64,000 bases of DNA from Macropodus opercularis. Taxonomy: Eukaryota > Chordata > Actinopteri > Anabantiformes > Osphronemidae. Shown one piece after another: positions 1 to 13,030 of the stretch; positions within the stretch are counted from its first letter, which is position 1, and each line of letters starts with the position of its first letter. Position numbers and translations under genes: made by a program. The DNA lies in the NCBI GenBank assembly GCA_030770545.1, contig CM061109.1, forward strand, positions 13,438,001 to 13,502,000, read 5' to 3'. The notes beneath the pieces are model-generated. The model did not search any database and was not told the DNA's origin. It was given only the letters and a program-made list of their open reading frames with translations.

Positions 1-2379
1 ACAGTATTTATGTTCCGGTAGTGTTGGTCACAGTCTGTCACACATTATTTGCATCTGCATGTCCGATTAACAAATGTGACATATTCCTAAGATCAGGCTC
101 CTAGCACTCTAACCACCCACCATGGCAATTAACTGTCTACTAAGCTAACAGGCGTAACACACATGCCTGATGCAAGCCAGTAGGATATCAAGCTACTCTC
201 CTCGACGTATCCCTGTTTACCCTGTAGATCCGCTGCGAACACACAGTTACACATGTGCAGGCTAATTCGTTTCAAATGTTAATTGCCTGTGGACTGAGGA
301 GCTTTACTCTCGCTGTTTATGCGTTTATGTTGAGTGCGACGGCCTTTTTAAAATCCCACAAACGGACTTGGAGAGTCGTCCTTGCACGTGAGGGGCTAGC
401 GAGACCCTGACTGAAGGAACTGACCTCCGAAGGATCAAGCGTGGTCACAAATGCTCACCCACTGCCGAGTACACCCGACGTCCTCGGACTGCGCTGTCCT
501 TCACAACACACAGCGTTGTTATCAGTGTGTATGCAAGAATGTGGACGAAATAATAGCCAGCAAATGCCTGAATACGTACAAAGACCAGGCGACGGCCACA
601 CATGCTCCGATCAGTCACTGCTAGGACTGAGTCAGGTCTGATGGCAGGACAAGAGGCTATTAATGATTGTACCTGCTATATGTCACTGGGAGGAAAAGCT
701 ACGTGTTTGTTCCAGCTCGTGGTACCAACCGTCGTCAGCATTGCAGTAAGAAGTAATTCGAGTCGAGGCTTTTATCCAACATGGCATCTGAAGGTTGAGG
801 GCTTTGGAGGTAAATCCAGACCGTTTTCCTTTTTTTTTACAGCACGATTGCCACCAAACCAAACTATCTATTCTACTTATTTCTAAAAAAGCATTGACCG
901 TCGGGGCATAGCCAATATGGAGGTTAATCCATTCTAGTGTCTATACTGTGAGATGCTTATGGAAGCATATTTGCTTAGGGCAGCCATGCAAATTATTACT
1001 TACAGCCCTGTAAGCTGATAACACAAATTAGATACCCATTAAAGTTGAACAATGTATATAGAATGAGGAGCGATTGCAAGTGATACCTGAAGGGATGCTT
1101 AAGTCGTATGGCACTAAAATATGCCTCATGCTTGCAAACTTCAAAAGTGGAGAGATGTTTATCCTTGGGATTGGAAGATGCATAATAGTAATCTCATATG
1201 CACAGAGGCAGCTGCCAGGTGGAGGATAGCACACTGCATGTTTATGAATAGAAATCATTACAGGGACTGGGGAGCGTACTGGCATGAACCAGTGACACAG
1301 AACTTTTTTATCATCTACCCAACCCACACTAAGCTCCTAAAAGTTTATGTGCTGAAATGTTTAGTGTATCGTTGCCTTAGCGTTGGTCATTTTGAGTCTC
1401 AGTCTGTCACATTGAGTCCTAACCTGGATGTGGCCAGAAGCTGAGAACAACAAGGCTGTTAATGTGATCCTGCCACCTGAGGGGCCTGTGAACTCACTAA
1501 CATGTGTCATCTTCAACTCTACTGGGCCCTTACCTCCGCTGGCTCCCGCTCTTATCAGATGAGCCACTTTAATTCACGTGGCAAACAGCTCTCTGAGGGC
1601 GAATACAAATGTTCAGGAGCTCCGAAGAAATGGACGCAGTGTTTGTAGTGTGACGAGAGAGGAAGTGGCTAAATCTACCTTTGCCTTTCCTGTTGTTGTC
1701 TGTGAGTCCCTTTCCCTTTCTGCCACTCTGGCTGGCTAATAGTTAGGGATTCATCTACCCCCCTCCTTTGTCTGACAGACCGTGGAGTCAGCAGTTATTC
1801 TTCAACTGACAACTTTTAATGCTTTGCCGCGAAAGAGATGAAGCTGAAACACAAAGGCAAATTAAGGTTACAAAAACACTCACTATTGTCCCATTGTTGA
1901 GGGTCACAAATCATCAAGTAAAAGCAACACAGCGTGGTTGAAATGTATTCGCCTCCATCCCTTTGCCCCCCTCCCTTCCTTCTCCTCTCTTTATATTCAT
2001 TAGATTCATTATAGGCCACAAAGGATTGCCAACAAAACAGCTTGTGATTTTAGTTGAATTCATCCCCCTCCGAGGCCTGCAGGGAAATTAAAGTAGGTGA
2101 CTATCACTGGAGGGGGAGCGAGCTTGACACATCTGAAGCTTTCAGTGATGCTAATAGCCAAGCGTATCCAAAATACACAGGAGCTGACCTCAAACAGATT
2201 GTGGGGGTTTAAAATCATTAGTTTGCAAATGAAGCGAAAGTACATTGGTTCTATGGTAGAATCAGCCCACTCTGAACCTTTGATTAGTGTTTGTCAACTC
2301 CCCTTTCTCTTCATACTCCCCCGCCCACTTGCAATCCAGAAATTAATAAAGGAGACATAGCGACACTTTGGAGGGAAAC

Positions 2380-2660
2380 CCTTGCATCTCCAGCACCTGT
2401 TAAACAAATGCACTCAAGGCAGGAATCAAATTGCAGGCAGGTTTAAATTGGTGTAAAATCTTCATTTAGATGATGTCCCCAGGGCCTGCTTATTACTTGA
2501 GATTTATATAGCATTAGTTCTGCCTCGCAAATGTGGTGCACCATTCCACCTCAGTGAAATATGAAGAGGTTTGATAAAGAGCTACAACAGATTCTCTCAT
2601 TAAAAAATGTAAACCTTTTAAAGATTCATTAATTTAACTTGTGGCATGCAGCTCTGACAT
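2380..2660. promoter_or_regulatory. Candidate conserved non-coding element
   Basis: This is a non-repetitive, non-coding stretch mixing GC-balanced segments with AT-rich homeodomain-type cores such as TTAATTTAA and ATTAATTT. There is no long open frame and no simple repeat. Its texture resembles developmental enhancers near SoxB genes. This is an inference from composition only. Confidence 0.25.
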
Positions 2661-5379
2661 GCACAGAGTTCTGTGCTTGTGCCCTTGAGCGCTGTGCGTT
2701 ACGGAGGGTAAGATGTCGGCACAGGTCTCTGAGCAGAGGTGCACTGACAAATTAAAGTACCTGTGACGCTGTATGCAGCTCGGTGGAAACAGGCTTTATA
2801 TACTATATATATAAAATATGTTCTGTAACGTCGTCTGTATGTTGCACCTGTTGTTTGGTAGTGAGACTGACGTGCTATCACAGGACATGTTGCAGAGAGT
2901 AACACACATCACAGTGAAGGCTGGAAGGAAGTGGCCACAAAGGCCCCTCACTCGCAGCAGTACCCCCATTGAGTTTGTCTGTTTCAATCACCAACCTGTT
3001 TTGTTCTCAGTCCTTTTCAATTTGTTTACATTTGGCCCCTACCGGAGAAGAACAGTCTATTGATTTATTGTCCCCGTTCCTGAGACTGGCGTTAAGAGTG
3101 CACGGCCCCTCGCCCCCACCCACCCGCCGCCTCGCGTTCAGGCCCGGCTCGCACATTGTGTTGCCTGGTTGCTGGCTGCTGTTATAGAGACCAGCCGGGC
3201 TAAGGCCCTGCCCAGGCATCACGAAAAAAGACTTAGCCTCGACCACACGAAGGCCTCAGAGACGACACAGCTGTGCGATGTAGTCGTGTCTGAATAACAG
3301 AGGCTGGATGTTTGCCTCCCACAACGGGCCTTTGTTTTCTTAAATTCTGTCCTATTTTTCAACGTAACTCAAGTTCTTTGATGATTTGATCAGCAATATT
3401 TTAATTGTACTATACCATATATACTAGCATGTATTTTATTTAATAAATAATTGTAATAGACTTGCTATTATATGCATCTATTCTAATCTCAAATGTAGCA
3501 TGTAATGAGAAATAGAAAAGTGTGTTTGTGCGTACGCGTGTGTGTTTTCTACTGTGGTGGCTTTTATGACATTGCTTTTTGCAGATAGGCAGTGTCATTG
3601 ATGCAGATGGATATTTTTTGAAAAGCACCTGTGTGAAATTCTACAGAACAATTTTGGTGAGAAAAGAATCATTTCAGATGAAAGTTGAAATGCTATTGTA
3701 AAATGGCCTTTCTCTCCTCTTGCTTGAAGATAAACAATTTCCCATGAATATATGGCCGGGACCCCCTATCTATCACAAAAATCAGAATGTGTCCCATACT
3801 GAGCCTATTGTAGTCTATTAAAAGAAATCCTTCCCTGTGGCAACCGTTTTGCAGGTTTCAAGTAGATAAATGCCTTCCAAGAGGGATAAGAATGCATTTC
3901 TACAAAACTGCATTAAAGAGTAATGTTTGTCAACTACTGCGATAAAAACTTCACAGTCACAATTCTTTTTAGAGGGAGCAAATGCATTGGGAATGTGTAA
4001 AGCTGATTGGTCTGGGGAGGCTGCCTACAGGTTAGCAGGCCTCATTTCCAATCTCTGACAGCAATATGTGTCGCTGTGCGCTTCATCCCGATTGCTCATG
4101 TTGAACACAAACCATGGTCACTCTATATATGGAAATCTCTGTCTTCAGGGCGAAAAAAAATTAAAAAGGTGAGATTGGCACTTTAACCTCCATGCCCCCC
4201 TGAAAATATGTTTTAGTCTGATACATTATACTACTGCGAATTATTTATCAAGAAGATACAAGCTTGATATTTCAAAAAAATAATGAGATGTTGAGGTGGC
4301 AGCTGGAATGTTCTGGTCCAGCGAGCAGCATCTATGAATCGGGGGAAATGAAGTAAATACGGCGAGCTGGGACACACCATGTGCTGAATGTGAAAGAGTG
4401 GAGCGTTGTGTTTTGGTGCAACTGCCCAAAAGACTGAAATGTTTCCGTCATGGCCGTTTTTTGGAGCGGTGACACTAAAAGCAATGCTGTGCTGCTTATA
4501 TTGAATTAGTCTAAAACCTCATTCTTTTGAGTCTAGATTGCTGTACTGAAAACCTTCATATTTAATAACTGAACAATGAAGCCCGATTGTGGTTTCAAAT
4601 CATTCAGATGCTGAGTGTCCAGCTTGGACCCTGGAGTCTGTCGGGTAATAAAACAGAACGAGGGTTGTGCTGCGCTGAGTTGAAAGAGCCCACCTGTCGG
4701 CACGCTGCTTTCAGACAACAAGTCATCCAGTTGTTTCGGTCCACACAAAGTGGGTAAAGAGGAGAAATCCATTCAAACGCTGTGAATGCAGCTGAAGTGT
4801 GTCTCTCCTCAGATGACTCTTATTTGAACGAACAAAACCGAGAAAGGCTGCGTATTAATTCATTTCAGAGCCTGTCAGTTGTGGCTTTCACTCGGCTGCT
4901 GCTCCCTCGCACTGTGAACGTACGCTAATCAAGGTGAACCATGACTTGTTTGATTCTTCCTTTCACAACCTTTTCACTTTGCACAAGTTAACCCTGAGGT
5001 GTGCTTTATACAGGACTTTTGCTAAACTATTCCTTTAATGTATAAAAATGTAATTCAGATAATAATATCCGACTTGTTTTAAATATTTCAACTTGTTGAC
5101 TGAATAAGGCAAATAAAAAGAGAAAAAGAAATGGGTTTGGTTTCGAGCTCCCCCCTCCCCGTCCCAGACTCTTGTCTTTGTTTTGATTTATTTCATCCTC
5201 TCAGAACATCCCGTTGCTTTTCAGGGCCCCCTTTGTTCTTGGTGAAGGGGTCTTTTATTTGGGAGAAATCTCCCATCTCAGACGAGCGCTTTGCCTTGAT
5301 TCAGATCTTCATTAATCTCCGGGGCCGCTGTGGGCTCTACAGCAGCCAGCCGTTTTGATGGGAATTGAATTTGATACCG

Positions 5380-5500
5380 TATTGTGGCTTGTATGGAAGC
5401 TAACAATGGCCTGTGTTCCTTCCTGTGTCTGTGCACAATCAGAGAGACCCAATTAAATAATTTGGTACAATAAAGGGGAACAAAGGGATACCCAGGCATA
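5380..5500. promoter_or_regulatory. Cluster of SOX-type motifs (candidate enhancer)
   Basis: Four SOX HMG-box core motifs lie within 85 bp: AACAATGG (5402-5409), ACAAT (5435-5439), ACAAT (5467-5471) and AACAAAGG (5479-5486). The tract AATTAAATAATTTGG, of homeodomain type, lies between them. SoxB1 and SoxB2 proteins bind these cores, so auto- or cross-regulation of sox21b is possible. Function is inferred. Confidence 0.3.
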
Positions 5501-6118
5501 AAGTGAGGGCTCCAACATTTGCATTCTACCTATTTCTGTATCATGTTAATTAATTCGCTTTGAAACCACAGGGGGATGCACAATAGAAAACACTGCAGCT
5601 CATTTCAGTAGTATGTCTGAGCTTGCTCGATATTCAGGTGACACGCTAATTCGGCATTTTACAGCAGGAAATTCACGTTTCTCTCTCTCTCTCTTTCTCA
5701 TCTCTTCAGATTTTTATGCAAACCTTACATGTAAAAAATATATATTTGAATATACTGTTATTTCAGTCATCTAACATGCTTGTTCTGATAACTGGTTCTT
5801 AATTAACAATGTGTGAATTCTTTAATCTACTGTATAACTGCTTTTGTTGAAGGTAATACATCATATTGAATGAAGGGTAAATGAATTATCCACGAGTGGC
5901 CCGTGATAAGTGGTGATGGGACCCATATGGAGCTGTCAGTGGACCGCTGGTGGGCTCCCTTAGTCCAGCGGCTGTAATTGAAAGAAATGAGCCATAGAGC
6001 TGACACATTACCAGTCTCCCCAGAGATGGACCGCACAGACACACACACTCTCACACCTTTTTTTTTTAATACATCATCTATGCAGACACTATCTCCCTCA
6101 CAGTATAGCCCAGACAAT

Positions 6119-6146
6119 GTCAGCTTGGCTGGCGCAGGACAGCGCC
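6119..6146 (+). promoter_or_regulatory. Possible REST/NRSF site with split half-sites
   Basis: Positions 6137-6146 read GGACAGCGCC, a perfect match to the right half of the REST (NRSE) motif. The canonical left half is not directly adjacent. A weak left-half match, GTCAGCTTG at 6119-6127 (5 of 9 positions), lies 9 bp upstream, within the spacing reported for non-canonical REST sites. The right half alone is rare in a window this size, but the left half is poor. Confidence 0.3.
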
Positions 6147-6179
6147 CTACTGTAAGTGAGACAGGGTGTAAGATTGGGG

Positions 6180-6600
6180 AGGTCTCCATCTGGGTTAACG
6201 GGATAATGAGAAACTGCCCCGCAGTGAGTTAATCAGCTCATTGCTCTCCAGCACTGCCATTTATTTGCTGTTTATTCCCCAGCACAGGGCCCCCAGGGGG
6301 AGGTCTGTCTGTGAGGCAGCACCTGCAGCTTCCCTAACGCCTGATTTAGTGCTGTAAATGCTGCTAGTGGGCCAGATTACACTGGACAGTGATCAAACCT
6401 TATTTGCACTGTGATTAGACAAACTGCTCCCTGCACTGACCAGGCTGAAGCAATTCTCCTCCAGCGATTTTATACTGCTGCCCTGCGTAAAAATGATTAA
6501 CACCGTGAGGATGAATGTGGCAGCTATTCACCACAGCCGAGGCCTGGTGCCCAAACAGGTATCAGTTCTACTGCTTTTATCGCCATAGCCATGGAAAAAG
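6180..6600. promoter_or_regulatory. Candidate conserved non-coding element
   Basis: About 400 bp of complex, repeat-free sequence with no coding potential. It contains homeodomain cores (GTTAATC near 6230, GATTAAC near 6495), an E-box-like CACCTG near 6320 and TGATTTAG. Its base composition is more balanced than the flanks. It resembles vertebrate developmental enhancers, but there is no alignment evidence here. Confidence 0.3.
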
Positions 6601-8639
6601 TATATAATCTATTTCAAAACACTGGTGAAGGAGACGCGGAGGAGACGTTGTCGTTGAATTGGGTATGTATGTGGTTATATAGGACAAATCAGTAGCTTTT
6701 CATCCTTTAATATCTCAAGTGATCTCATCGCTCAGTTTGCAACACCAATGTGTTGAATCCTTTTTTCAGTGTTCACTTTTTTTGCCTACCTGCTATTTGT
6801 GCGCCACGCATACGTACATATTCAGACATGCACACACACACACGAAGACGCTCCTTAGAGCAGACAATATATCCTGTAACCTTCGAGCGTATTGTGTCGA
6901 GGGAAGGTCCCCTGTTGCATTCAGAGTGGAAAGCACTCCAGCGCCGTCATTGTCCAACATATTTTCATGCTTTAGTGCTACAAAAAGCCTGCTCTTTCCA
7001 ACAAATGATCAGGGCATCTTAAATGTTTACACAATACACCTGGGACTGAATAGGTACGTATGTAGTGCATTGGCAAGGTCTTTTTTTCTTTCATCTACTT
7101 CTGTGCAGAGACTAGCAAAGAACTAATGAAGCCGTTTTCTGATCTGCTCTCTTTACCCTGATCCTCCCCCAGAATGCCTCTCTATCGTTTTTCTAGTATT
7201 TACTGTATTACCATAACCCTGATGCAAGGCCCATTTGGGATTGTGCTTGAGCGACTGGCAGGTATATTAAGGCAAAGGGAAACATTGTGAAGCAAACAGT
7301 ATAAACAGCTGAAAAGAATAGAGGGCAATGCTCATAATGGAATCTGAAAGCTTTCATTTTTTCCCTCATTGTCTCTCCTTCCTTCTCTAAACAACCTTCC
7401 TTTTTTCAGCTATCGGAGTGAAGTTCTCAGAGAGAAAATGAAGTGCATTCATGCATCCTGAAAGAGGCTTTTAAGGTTGAGTACAGCTCAAACAAAAAGG
7501 AAGGTGAGCTACGGCTGGCCTGAGTATGACTCAATGTTTATAACCTTGCCGTGCAAAATTTAAGAATGCAGTGGAAATGAATGAAGCTGTTGATGAATCA
7601 CATCCGAGCCACAAATCTGGGAGACAAATTGGTGTTCTTTAACACGCTTTGTCTGGGTTGCTAGGGTGAAGTGATGTGTAGGTTTTGTGAAATGTTTCTG
7701 AATAATTAAACTCGCAGCATTAGAGGCTGCTAACTGCTGCTACACTGGCAGCGGCACTGTCTGAATCGTTTCTTTAATTCTTTAGTATAATATTATTGTG
7801 TTTTTATTGATTCCGAGTGCTAAAATGATATGCATCTTGAAGATGAATGTGCGGTTGCGATAAGATACAAAGAGCATTTTTCTTAGTTGCCAGGCCCCCT
7901 CCCATCGCTCCTGGCCCCTTTCTCTCTTCATTTTGCTAACTGGTGCTCAAAGCTTCTCATCCGCTGACCAAGCATCAGCTTCCCTGTGCTGATAAATGGG
8001 CTTCTTTGAATTGATGGCAGGCTGGAGAAAAAAGAGATAATCCTAGATAATGTGGACACAGTTTTCATTTCTTGTCACCCAATTAAACTGCAATTATCCC
8101 AAGTGCAGGAGAGGAGAAAAGTGGAAAGAATGGCCAAAGAATGGGGAAGCGAGGCTCCCTGGGACACTCTCTAGCAGACACATTAGCCCAGATTTGCGCC
8201 GTCCTGATAAAAGAGCCTCGTTTCTTGCACTTGGCACAGCGAGTGGCAGACCAGCTGCAAACTGGGGTTTAGGAAAACATGCCTGTACAATGTTTGTTCT
8301 GTGCCTCGAAGTTGCCGGGAGGCGAGAGAAAAATCTAAGCGAATGAATGTTCGCACTCTTTTGAACCACTGTTGTGTTTGCATTCAGCTCCACAGTGCTC
8401 AAAAGCTAATATTGCTTTTTTGAATGCATTATTAATATTATCCTGTTTTTAAGTGTCCATGATACATTGTCAAAAGGAACAAAAGTGTGTGTTTTGTGAA
8501 TCACTGACCAGTGTAAGAACCCTGGAGTTCACTACACAGGGGTTTGGATCCCTTCAAACAATTCCTTAGCGTAGCCAAACCTGCTTTGACCGAGGGGCTT
8601 ATGTGCACCAACTGTTCTTTAAGAAAATTGACTGCTGCT

Positions 8640-9260
8640 GTAGTAAAAGTGACGCTTCCTGTGTGAATTGTTTGCCTCCAGATGAATCGAGGCTGGCGAA
8701 ACTCTCCCCTGGCACAAAATCTGCGAAGTAAATTAATGTCTTTTGTAATTACTGTTCCTCTTAGTAATTATCACACAGGACGATTTATGGATTAACATAT
8801 TGATTTCACTTGACCCCTGGCGAGGCTTTATTTGGACGGAGAAGATACTTTTGGCTTTGCTGCCAAATGCAAACAGCCCTCGGGGCCCCTGCTGGAGCTT
8901 TGCTCTTTAGGCATGCGACAGCCTCTTTAGCAAACGTCCCACGGGAGGACGATGTGATTCGTGTGGAGTCCTGGCCTTTTGGTCCACTATCGATTCAGCG
9001 TATAGCTCTGCATGGGTATTGACTTCAGCTGAACAGAAAAACTGCACGAGTAGAAACAGAAAAAAAAAAAAACCAGAGAGAGGATCATTTGTAAGAGTAA
9101 TTCATTAATCTTCACGCAGGCGATTAGCGCTTTGAAGTCTTTGATTTTGAAAAGCCATGTGCCTTGCTTTAGTATCCTGCCCCTCACAGGCTGTTTAGAT
9201 AAACATTGGAAATAAACAGATTAGTTCAAATCATTAGGCAAACATCTTAACGTACAAACA
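8640..9260. promoter_or_regulatory. Candidate conserved non-coding tract
   Basis: Two motif-dense blocks (about 8,650-8,830 and 9,090-9,260) are rich in TAATTA-like cores: TAATTAC, AGTAATTATCAC, ATTCATTAATC and GATTAG. They are separated by a less structured stretch with a 13-A run near 9,060. There are no repeats and no credible open frame. Such homeodomain-rich blocks are typical of enhancers of neural transcription factor genes. This is inference. Confidence 0.3.
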
Positions 9261-9327
9261 CAGGCTGCCTGCTTTGGAATGCTGATAAGTGTAACCCTTC
9301 TGCAACGGCATCAAACGCCACTCTTGG

Positions 9328-9349
9328 GTGTGTGTGTGTGTGTGTGTGT
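9328..9349. repeat. (GT)11 microsatellite
   Basis: A perfect GT dinucleotide run of 22 bp, the longest dinucleotide repeat in the window. Confidence 0.95.
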
Positions 9350-9876
9350 TTGGAATCGGCATCATGGCAGTAATGCGTTACGGATTATGGAGAGGGGAGA
9401 ATACTCCGTCAAAATATGATCGATATTTCCTATATGTGCCTCCTCTGCTCTGCATGAGTAATGGCCTGATTAAGCGAGCGACTCGAGAGAGGCCAGTATG
9501 AATGTGGCCTCTCCGCCGCTGTGTCCATCTAATAATGAGATCACCTGAGACAGCCACTGTCAATACGGGCCTGAACGGGACGTGCTGACAGGACACTTGC
9601 CCTCCCGTTGATCATACTGTCATTCAAGCCAGTGCTGAGGGGAAAGCGCACGTTTGGATAGAAAATACAGCACAAGTATCACCAATCGCTCCCCGTGTTA
9701 TGTGAGTAGACCCAACTCTTCCTCCAGTGGCTGGAGAGCCCACATGTTTTGCCCATGAGCTACGTAAGACAACATTGGTGTAAAAGGTTCACCTCCAGAG
9801 ACGTGACATTCAGCCGCAACAATGAGCCATCGGCAGGAACTCTGTTATTTCACTCCTTTGAAAAGTAACGCTGTTT

Positions 9877-9894
9877 TCTCTCTCTCTCTCTCTC
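9877..9894. repeat. (TC)9 microsatellite
   Basis: A perfect 18-bp TC run following CTGTTT. Confidence 0.9.
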
Positions 9895-11316
9895 AATGAC
9901 ATGGTTATTATCTTGGTCACTTAATCTCCTCAAATAAGATTGATTTCTCCTTTCAGGCTGCGTTAGAGTGCCTCTGTCAGAAGGTGCTCAGGCCATGGGA
10001 ACCATAGGGCTCCAAAGAATCCTCACTATTTTCCCGTCTGATGGAGGTCAGTCGCTGAGGCTGCTTCTTTGACATACTGATGAGCAGACGCACAAAGGCT
10101 CCGTCGTCGTTACAAGTGATGGAGAAAAGCGCGGCTTCATGAGCAATGTGTGACAGGCAGAGATTCGGGGATTTGAATGCACACTGAATTATCAGATGAC
10201 TACACACCTGAATGATGATGACTAAGCTGGCAGCAGGGGTCTGATCATTTTTAAACTGTCTTTCCACCTTTTTGTCTCGTAAACAAAGCGAATGTGACAT
10301 ATGTATGTGGACGCTGCTGTGTTTCCAACTGCAGACGACTCGCTGAGAGTTATAGAGAGAGAATAGCTAAGTCGTGTTTTCCACTGGTTTGAGCTGTGCC
10401 CTAAACTCACACTGAGCATTCTGCAAAAACACTAACTAGTGTTTGCTGAAAGAAATAGTTATTCACAGCAGCCGTTGGTCCCACCGTCAAGGTCAGAGTT
10501 CTGGTGCCATCCTGACTGAATTATATGTTTTTCAAACCTGTTTTTGGTGTGGTTTTGCTTTTCATAAGTCACTCTTGCCCGGACGTATAACAATAGACAA
10601 TGAATCATACAAAGGGAAAAATAATTCACAAAAGGTCATTTCTAATAGCAGACCTGCAAACACTCGAAAAACTGTTTTGCAATTTGATTTGATCCTATTT
10701 AACTTTTTACTTTTCAGATGTGTGCATTGAAAAGGCTGCTTATTTCAATACATCTTGACCTTTAATCTCAACTTTTCAGTTCTGTTAATACGACCCAGCT
10801 GAAGACAAATCCATAGATTGTGTTATTCAGTTTTTATTCAAAACATCTGGGAAACTCTAAGAAGGGTCAGAGGTGGCTAATAAGCTGCAAGCACTATAGT
10901 GTTGTATGCAAGTGTCCTGGTGTTGTGTGCAATGATAAAGATTGAAGTCACCCTCTGGATTTTCATCTGAAGGACGATGGCGCACTATAAAAGCCCCAGC
11001 AGCATGTTGCTGTGCTGCCACGGGTTCAAGGAGATTGGATCACTTTTTGTTTGTCGCGCGGCCTCAATTCAGCTTCCACATAAAGAGTGAGAGACTGGGA
11101 GAGGACTGAGAGAGAGCAGTCTTTGTCAGGTTGAAGGGAAGGGTGGATAAAAAATTGCCTTGGTGCATCAGTTTTCTCTGATCACAACTACAACTATAAA
11201 TGTATCTGAGAGATGAGCTATCTGTGGCGGGCTGTGCCACAAGCAAGCCTTTTCTTCCCTCTGTCCATGTGATGAGTTAGCAGGACCTGGAGTGATAAAG
11301 CTGATAGAACGGCTGC

Positions 11317-11331
11317 TATCAGGTGGCAGTC
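11317..11331 (+). promoter_or_regulatory. Weak CTCF-type motif
   Basis: The core AGGTGGCAGT with its upstream context fits the 15-bp CTCF consensus with one mismatch, in the left CA dinucleotide. Single-mismatch matches occur by chance, so this is much weaker than the perfect match at 41,543. Confidence 0.2.
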
Positions 11332-11858
11332 TGGGTAATTACAACTCTCTATTTGGGGCTTTGCAGTGATGCTGTGGCGATAAGGAGAATATAATGAGGA
11401 AGAAAGGCCAGCGATAATGCATCCGCTAAATGGCTCAAAATAGTCTATCATGGGAAAAGTCATCTCGCAGCCTGAAGGCAAGCGAGTATCTGTGGATATG
11501 AACCACAGGTTTAGCTGAACGCGCGCCCTGTGGGGGGTGGTGGCAGCCGGGGTTCAAAAATCTGACTTTTCGCAAAGGGGAGGATAGTCCGTTTTTTAAT
11601 GATACAGGAAGTCGTTTGATTGCCGCTGTTATTTTGTTTGTCCCTCGGGGTGCGCAGATATTCTGCAGTGTGAGATTAAATATAATACTTTGACAAGCAG
11701 CGGTTTAAAGATGAAGGTCTTATCAACTTTGCGGACTCCACATCCTTGTGTGGAGCCATTCTCCTTCCATAATGTGCTTTCAAAGTTTGTTGTATCTGTC
11801 AGTTTAGGCCCTCAAAGATTGAACCGAACTGACAATCACTGCTCTTTCCTTCCTCTTT

Positions 11859-11879
11859 ACACACACACACACACACACA
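11859..11879. repeat. (AC)10 microsatellite
   Basis: A perfect AC dinucleotide run of 21 bp. Confidence 0.95.
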
Positions 11880-12439
11880 TGCGACATCACTCCATCCTCA
11901 GGGGCATTTGCCTGTTCCAGTCCTGAGTCTTTAATACACACTGCCGTGTGTTCTATGTTCTGTGTTGTATGGCTGTTTTATTGTGAATTACAAATTCCCT
12001 CACTAGGCATCATGACCACTATCAATAGTATTTTCACTAATGTGATTAAGTTAATACTGTGCTCTATGAGAGGATTATTTCTCAATTCCTCTTGATATGC
12101 GTAATATTTAGGTTGTGGTTGAGTAAATATTTTGGTTCTTCACCAAAATAATTCCCACTGAGACAAAGACGAGAAAGTCTGCCCTGAGGTGCAATAAAGA
12201 CTGTATAATTAGAATGATTAAACAACTGCACAACTAATTTGGCACTCATTGAATATATTTTCAGAACACACCGTTCAAAATAGGTCACATATTTAAACCA
12301 CAAAAAATATTAACTTTATTCACATTAATTATGTATTAATTCAGACATCCCCTGTGACTCATTTCAAGTGACGCTGAACTGGGCATTGTCTCCTATACCA
12401 ATCCGATCATTGTATTGCTTTGCACTTAAGCATATTTTC

Positions 12440-13030
12440 TCTGTATTGTAAAACCTGTAAAGAAACCTCATTAGACAAAATGACTTGTAATCTAAATGCA
12501 ATCATCTTTAAATAGGAATCAATTGGATCCCGTACAACACTAAACTGTTTGTCATTAGCACTTTATCAAAGGCTCCCTTAAGATAAGATTCTGCAGCTAA
12601 TGATGTGTGATAGCGACAAATTGACTTTCAATACTCTCCACATCGAGCAGGAAACACTTGAAAAATGGGTTTACAATTTTTAGATTTTGTTTTCCTGTTC
12701 AGAAATACTTTTGATATCAAAACCTTTGTGTTAGTCTTTTGCCACTGGGATTTATTTCACCCAGTGATTGGTAAAAATAGGCATCACAGTGAAAAGACTT
12801 AACTGGAAGTACACAGCAATTATGTCTGACACAATATTACATTTCTCCATCCTTGAATCTACAGTATTATAATACCAGTCATGCTCTTAAATGCATTTTA
12901 GCAAGATTAATGAAATATTTTGGTCCACGTTTTGGGCTGTTTATCTGCACAATAAATCCTTAATCAGAAAATCGTCTGGAAAAAGTGGAGCAATTGGCAT
13001 GAGCGTCTAAGGATTAATGAAAATCACTCG
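12440..13030. promoter_or_regulatory. Candidate conserved non-coding tract
   Basis: Two repeat-free blocks (about 12,440-12,670 and 12,880-13,030) carry closely spaced homeodomain, SOX and POU-like cores: CATTAG, GGAATCAATTGG, GCTAATGATG, GATTAATGAAA and CCTTAATCAG. They have no coding potential and lie 3-4 kb upstream of sox21b. Enhancer activity is inferred from motif density only. Confidence 0.3.
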
